DNA from: an uncultured Clostridia bacterium
GTDB lineage: Bacteria; Bacillota; Clostridia; Oscillospirales; Oscillospiraceae
Direction: 5' to 3'
DNA: 7,732 nucleotides
Assembly: GCA_947177005.1 (NCBI GenBank)
Contig: CAMWSZ010000129.1
Coordinates: 1 to 7,732, forward strand
This document shows positions 4,409 to 7,732 of this stretch, one piece after another. The notes below the pieces were generated by a model that did not search any database, was not told where the DNA came from, and saw nothing but the letters and a program-made list of their open reading frames with translations. The translations under genes were made by a program, and so were the position numbers. Numbering within the stretch: position 1 is the first letter of the stretch; every line of letters starts with the position of its first letter.

Positions 4409-5377
4409 ATGCGAGAATTGACTGTCGGAAAGAACGACGCAGGGCAGCGTCTGGACCGTTTCCTCTCAAAAGCCATGCCGCTCCTGCCCCCTGCCCTGCT
4501 GCAAAAATACATTCGGATCAAGCGCGTCAAATGCAACGGCGCACGGTGCCAGCGGGACCGGCGGTTACAGGAGGGCGACGTGCTTCAGCTCTATATCAAC
4601 GACGAATTTTTTGAACAGCCCCGGGAGGACAATCTGTTTCTGACCCTCTTTCAGCCAAAACTCAATATTCTCTATGAGGACGAAAATATTCTGCTGGCCG
4701 ATAAGCGTCCAGGAATGGTGGTCCACGCGGATGAGACGGAGAAGGTCAACACCCTCATCAACCACATTCAGGCATACCTCTACCAGAAACGGGAGTGGAA
4801 TCCGAAATGGGAAAACGCCTTTGCCCCGGCCCTCTGCAACCGCATCGACCGCAATACCGGCGGCATCGTCATCGCCGCGAAAAATGCGCAGGCGCTGCGG
4901 ATTCTGACGGAAAAAATTCGTGAGCGTGAGATCACCAAAAAATATTTCTGCGTCGTTCTGGGACGTCCGGAACCGGCAAACGGCTGTCTGGAATGCTTCC
5001 TCCTGAAAGACGAGGGAAAAAAACAAGTCTCCGTCTACCGTCATCCTGTTCCCGGCGGAAAGTCCGCAAAAACCCTCTATTGGACGAGGACAAGCCGGGA
5101 CGGTTTGAGCCTGGTAGAGGCGGAGCTGCTCACCGGACGTACCCACCAGATCAGAGCCTCCTTCGCGGCGGCCGGACACCCGCTGCTGGGCGACGGCAAG
5201 TATGGACAGGGCAGCGTCAACCGGAAATACGGCGAGACGCGGCAGGCTCTGTACAGCCATTATCTCCGCTTCGATTTTTCCACGGACGCGGGAATCCTGG
5301 AATACCTCCGCGGAAAAGAATTTTATGTGAAGGAAGTGCCTTTTGTGAAGAAATATTTCGGTAAAACGGATTTTTAA
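4409..5377 (+). CDS. RluA-family RNA pseudouridine synthase (322 aa)
   Basis: Converts specific uridines to pseudouridine, most likely in 23S rRNA by family resemblance; the exact site cannot be told. Domains: an S4-like RNA-binding domain (about 1-65, with DAGQRLDRFLSK and GDVLQLYIN), then the catalytic domain starting at LNILYEDENILLADKRPGMVVH (86-106). The catalytic Asp147 lies in NRIDRNTGGIVI, a variant of the usual HRLDxxTSG. The conserved C-terminal motif ELLTGRTHQIR (239-249) is followed by GHPLLGDGKYG. Length is normal. The ATG at 4409 has GGAGGT 5 bases upstream. It is transcribed away from rpsU, and its stop codon overlaps that of the convergent phosphatase gene. RluC/RluD-like labels are possible but not decidable, so no symbol is given. 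Confidence 0.93.
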   Translation: MRELTVGKNDAGQRLDRFLSKAMPLLPPALLQKYIRIKRVKCNGARCQRDRRLQEGDVLQLYINDEFFEQPREDNLFLTLFQPKLNILYEDENILLADKRPGMVVHADETEKVNTLINHIQAYLYQKREWNPKWENAFAPALCNRIDRNTGGIVIAAKNAQALRILTEKIREREITKKYFCVVLGRPEPANGCLECFLLKDEGKKQVSVYRHPVPGGKSAKTLYWTRTSRDGLSLVEAELLTGRTHQIRASFAAAGHPLLGDGKYGQGSVNRKYGETRQALYSHYLRFDFSTDAGILEYLRGKEFYVKEVPFVKKYFGKTDF

Positions 5378-6285
5378 TCATAACGTTCGAAAAAGCGGAA
5401 CGTCATCGGCCAGACACACCCGGCTGTAAGGACTACAAGTAAATAACGGACCGCATCTGCCGCCGGGTTGCCGCTGAAAAGACTTAACAGCGGTGCTTTT
5501 AGCGCCGTCTTTACAGCTACAACCAGCGCCAGCCCGGCAGCCAGCTTGACGGCCTGTCCCCACCACGGCGCACGGTTTGGAAACTGAAGGAGGCGGCTGT
5601 CAAAGGCGTACACAATCATCATGCCTGTTACCGCACCGGCCATTTTGTAGGCATTTCGAAGCGCCTCCACCAGATTTTCCGGATCGGTATCCGCCGGGAA
5701 CGGGAAAAAGCGCATAAAGCCGATAAACGCAAAGCTGACTGCCATCATGCCGCCGGTAATGAAATACATGCGGTTCGGAAACCAGAGGGTACTGTCCATA
5801 ACCGGATGCAGGAGAAAGATCAATATGGCAGCGGCAAGCAGCGATACCGCTACGTCCGCCGGTGTGTGGACTCCCAGATACAGCCGCGAAACCGCCACGG
5901 ACAGCAGCGCAATGATACAGCAGATGCGGACCCACCACCGCCGCGAAACCCGCGCCACACCGCCGAACAGTCCGGCAGCGCATTGGGTGTGTCCGCTGGG
6001 GAAGCTGTAGCCTCCAGCCTCTGCCCGGGCCTGTTCCACAATGGTGAAATTCGGGTCCCGTACCCAGGGGCGCGGGACGCGGAACACGATTTTCAGCCAT
6101 TGGTTGACCAGCGTCCCCGCAAACCCAACCGACAACAGATAGTAGCCTTTCCGTTTGTCCGCACACCAGAATACATACAATGCCGCCGCCATAAAAAATG
6201 TCTCTTCCCCCAAATGGGTGATGAAAGACATCACCGCGTCCAGCACGGGCATACGGATGGATTCAAACCAGTACAGAATTTCCAT
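5374..6285 (-). CDS. PAP2-family membrane phosphatase (303 aa)
   Basis: An integral membrane phosphatase of the phosphatidic acid phosphatase 2 superfamily. Such enzymes dephosphorylate lipid phosphates such as undecaprenyl pyrophosphate or phosphatidylglycerophosphate at the membrane; the substrate here is unknown. All three motifs are present: K65xxxxxR71P72 (KIVFRVPRP), P96SGH99, and S133R134...H140xxxD144 (SRLYLGVHTPAD). His99 and His140 are the expected catalytic pair. About 130 residues follow the catalytic core, with hydrophobic segments near 174-192, 214-228, 246-262 and 280-296, so this is a longer, many-spanning form than the roughly 200-residue enzymes. ATG 6285 follows AGGAGG by 6 bases. 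It has its own promoter divergent from pfp and ends tail to tail with the pseudouridine synthase. Confidence 0.92.
   Translation of the reverse strand: MEILYWFESIRMPVLDAVMSFITHLGEETFFMAAALYVFWCADKRKGYYLLSVGFAGTLVNQWLKIVFRVPRPWVRDPNFTIVEQARAEAGGYSFPSGHTQCAAGLFGGVARVSRRWWVRICCIIALLSVAVSRLYLGVHTPADVAVSLLAAAILIFLLHPVMDSTLWFPNRMYFITGGMMAVSFAFIGFMRFFPFPADTDPENLVEALRNAYKMAGAVTGMMIVYAFDSRLLQFPNRAPWWGQAVKLAAGLALVVAVKTALKAPLLSLFSGNPAADAVRYLLVVLTAGCVWPMTFRFFERYD
5380..5406. repeat. Hairpin at the convergent gene ends
   Basis: ACGTTC (5383-5388) pairs with GAACGT (5398-5403), extendable by two pairs across one mismatch, with a nine-base loop. It lies within the last codons of the phosphatase gene and just after the pseudouridine synthase stop. 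There is no T-run following on the plus strand, so it is at most a weak terminator or an RNA 3'-end structure. Confidence 0.35.
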
Positions 6286-6317
6286 AATATTCCTCCTAAG
6301 TAAAATTTTTCTGCCCT

Positions 6318-6346
6318 ATTATACCCTACTTGTCCCGGGGAAACAA
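6318..6346 (-). promoter_or_regulatory. Promoter for the PAP2 phosphatase gene
   Basis: On the minus strand TTGTTT (6341-6346), 17 bases, then consensus TATAAT (6318-6323). The start point would be near 6311, leaving a leader of about 25 bases. An inverted repeat overlaps the -35 and the spacer (see separate entry). Confidence 0.7.
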
Positions 6347-6348
6347 GT
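6328..6348. promoter_or_regulatory. Operator-like inverted repeat over the phosphatase promoter
   Basis: ACTTGT (6328-6333) and ACAAGT (6343-6348) are exact reverse complements separated by nine GC-rich bases. The 21-base element covers the -35 and most of the spacer of the minus-strand promoter, where a bound repressor would block RNA polymerase. It could also be chance; no regulator gene is nearby. Confidence 0.4.
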
Positions 6349-6395
6349 CTCTTTCTGCTTGATGCCGGCAGCCCTTTGCGCAAAAAATTTTATGG

Positions 6396-6424
6396 TTTAC
6401 AAACTTGGAAAAACTTGCTATACT
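6396..6424 (+). promoter_or_regulatory. Strong promoter for pfp
   Basis: TTTACA (6396-6401), 17 bases, TATACT (6419-6424), with an extended -10 TGC just before it. The start point would be near 6431, giving a leader of about 50 bases before the ATG at 6480. Confidence 0.8.
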
Positions 6425-6479
6425 AAGCAGGGCACAATAAAAAAGAAAAATATTTTTTGAAATCAGGAGGAATTTTATC

Positions 6480-7718
6480 ATGAGTGTTTTGAAAGGCGCT
6501 TGTATCATCGGCCAGTCCGGCGGCCCGACCTCGGTCATCAATGCCAGCGCGTACGGCGTCATCCGTACCGCACTCGACAACGAGGCCATTACCAAGGTCT
6601 ACGGTGCAGAACACGGGATCAAGGGCGTCCTCAACGACCGCCTCTTCGACATGTCCTTTGAGGATGCCGGCGAGCTGGAAAACCTGCTCTATACCCCCTC
6701 TTCCGCCCTCGGCTCCTGCCGCTATAAAATGGCTGACCCCGATGTGGACGACACGGATTACAAGCGCATCCTTGAAATCTTCAAGAAGTACGACGTCCGG
6801 TACTTCTTCTACAACGGCGGCAACGACTCCATGGATACCTGCAACAAGATCAGCAAGTTCATGCAGAAGAGCGGCTACGAGTGCCGCGTAATGGGCGTGC
6901 CCAAGACCATTGACAACGACCTGTTCGGCACCGACCACTGCCCCGGCTACGCTTCCGCCGCAAAGTATATTGCCACCTCCTGCATGGAAGTTTATCACGA
7001 TGCCCGCGTGTATGACACCGGCATGATCTGCGTCATCGAGATCATGGGCCGCCACGCCGGCTGGCTGACCGCTGCTGCCGGTCTCGCCACCGCCGCTGGC
7101 GCAGGTCCTGACCTCATCTACCTCCCCGAGAACGACTTCAATATGGACAAGTTCATTGCCGAGGTGAAGAAGGTCTACGAGGAGAAGGGCAACTGCATGG
7201 TCGCCGTCTCCGAGGGCATCCACTACGCCGACGGCTCCTTCGTCTCCGAGGCAAAAACCTCTGCTACCGACGGCTTCGGTCATGCCCAGCTGGGCGGTCT
7301 GGCCGCTATGCTGGCTGACATCGTCAAGAAAGAAACCGGCGCTAAGGTCCGCGGCATTGAGCTGAGCCTGCTCCAGCGCTGCGGCGCCCACCTCGCCTCC
7401 CAAACCGATATTGATGAGTCCTTCATGTCCGGCAAGGCCGCCGTGGAGAATGCTGTCGCCGGTCTCACCGATAAAATGGTCGGTTTTGAGCGCGTGGTCG
7501 AGGATGGCAAGTACGTCTGCAAGACCAAGCTCTTCGATCTGACCGACGTGGCCAATACCGAGAAGAAAGTGCCTCTGGAATGGATCAACGCCGGCCAAAA
7601 CGGCGTCACGCAGGCGTATATCGACTATGCCCTGCCCCTCATCCAGGGCGAGACCAAGCTGAAAAAGGAAAACGGCCTGCCCCGCTTCGCCAAGCTGAAG
7701 AAGGTTCTGGCAAAGTAA
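6480..7718 (+). CDS. pfp: Pyrophosphate-dependent 6-phosphofructokinase (412 aa)
   Basis: Phosphorylates fructose-6-phosphate to fructose-1,6-bisphosphate using inorganic pyrophosphate rather than ATP. The reaction is reversible and cytosolic, in glycolysis and gluconeogenesis. Motifs: GQSGGPT (11-17); GGNDS (113-117), with Asp116 at the position where ATP enzymes have Gly, the accepted mark of PPi use; PKTIDNDL (141-148), with Lys142 and catalytic Asp145; MGRHAGW (189-195) and SEGIHY (244-249) for the sugar phosphate. Length fits the roughly 400-residue bacterial PPi-type group. The ATG at 6480 follows AGGAGG with about 9 bases spacing. Codons are strongly biased to C-ending and AAG forms (ATC, AAC, GAC, AAG), more than in its neighbours, as expected for a highly expressed gene. 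Only 14 bases follow the stop, so no terminator is visible. Confidence 0.96.
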   Translation: MSVLKGACIIGQSGGPTSVINASAYGVIRTALDNEAITKVYGAEHGIKGVLNDRLFDMSFEDAGELENLLYTPSSALGSCRYKMADPDVDDTDYKRILEIFKKYDVRYFFYNGGNDSMDTCNKISKFMQKSGYECRVMGVPKTIDNDLFGTDHCPGYASAAKYIATSCMEVYHDARVYDTGMICVIEIMGRHAGWLTAAAGLATAAGAGPDLIYLPENDFNMDKFIAEVKKVYEEKGNCMVAVSEGIHYADGSFVSEAKTSATDGFGHAQLGGLAAMLADIVKKETGAKVRGIELSLLQRCGAHLASQTDIDESFMSGKAAVENAVAGLTDKMVGFERVVEDGKYVCKTKLFDLTDVANTEKKVPLEWINAGQNGVTQAYIDYALPLIQGETKLKKENGLPRFAKLKKVLAK

Positions 7719-7732
7719 GCGTTTTACGAAAT

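Noticed and set aside
4565..5260. 231-codon minus-strand frame opposite the pseudouridine synthase
   Set aside because: Antisense shadow; the plus-strand frame has all family motifs.
6423..7598. 391-codon open frame on the minus strand opposite pfp
   Set aside because: It is the mirror of a gene with strong C/G third-position bias, is Gly/Val/Ala-rich, has no ribosome binding site and covers a certain pfp gene.

Overview
The window looks like chromosome of a Gram-positive anaerobe of the class Clostridia, probably an Oscillospiraceae-type gut bacterium. This is an inference from three things: moderately GC-rich coding sequence with strong AGGAGG-type ribosome binding sites, a pyrophosphate-type phosphofructokinase, and an AgrA/LytTR-type regulator remnant. 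No species can be named from sequence reading alone.

Left part (1-1376), accessory in character. Two divergent genes flank an AT-rich intergenic stretch with a bulged hairpin. On the minus strand is the start of an Ala/Glu-rich acidic protein that runs off the left edge. On the plus strand is a 267-residue protein built from five CxxC...C zinc-ribbon/zinc-finger-like units plus a distinct Cys-rich C-terminal unit. Neither has a recognisable function.

Junction (1377-1895). A response regulator of the AgrA/LytTR class survives only from receiver strand beta-4 onward. The phosphoacceptor half is gone and the remnant abuts the 3' end of tgt. A bulged inverted repeat spans the junction and contains the tgt stop codon.

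Centre (1887-4163), minus strand. A consensus promoter (TTGACA-17-TATAAT) drives rpsU (ribosomal protein S21). Then come a strong intrinsic terminator, a GNAT acetyltransferase, a 72-residue single-span membrane protein of unknown function, and tgt (tRNA-guanine transglycosylase). Only about 20 bases separate the terminator from the GNAT start. Expression of the distal genes therefore probably needs read-through, and the last rpsU codons are perfectly complementary to the terminator's 3' arm, so the two structures would compete.

Right part (4164-7732). A divergent RluA-family pseudouridine synthase (plus) meets a PAP2-family membrane phosphatase (minus) tail to tail, with both stop codons sharing one TTAA. 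The phosphatase promoter carries an inverted repeat over its -35/spacer. It is divergent from pfp, which encodes PPi-dependent 6-phosphofructokinase, has its own good promoter and shows the codon use of a highly expressed gene.

Three genes (rpsU, tgt, the pseudouridine synthase) act in translation or RNA modification, pfp is central glycolysis, and the rest are accessory. I did not find a clear new defence or mobile system. The best leads are the possible attenuator after rpsU, the multi-zinc-ribbon protein with its divergent acidic partner, and the decapitated regulator.
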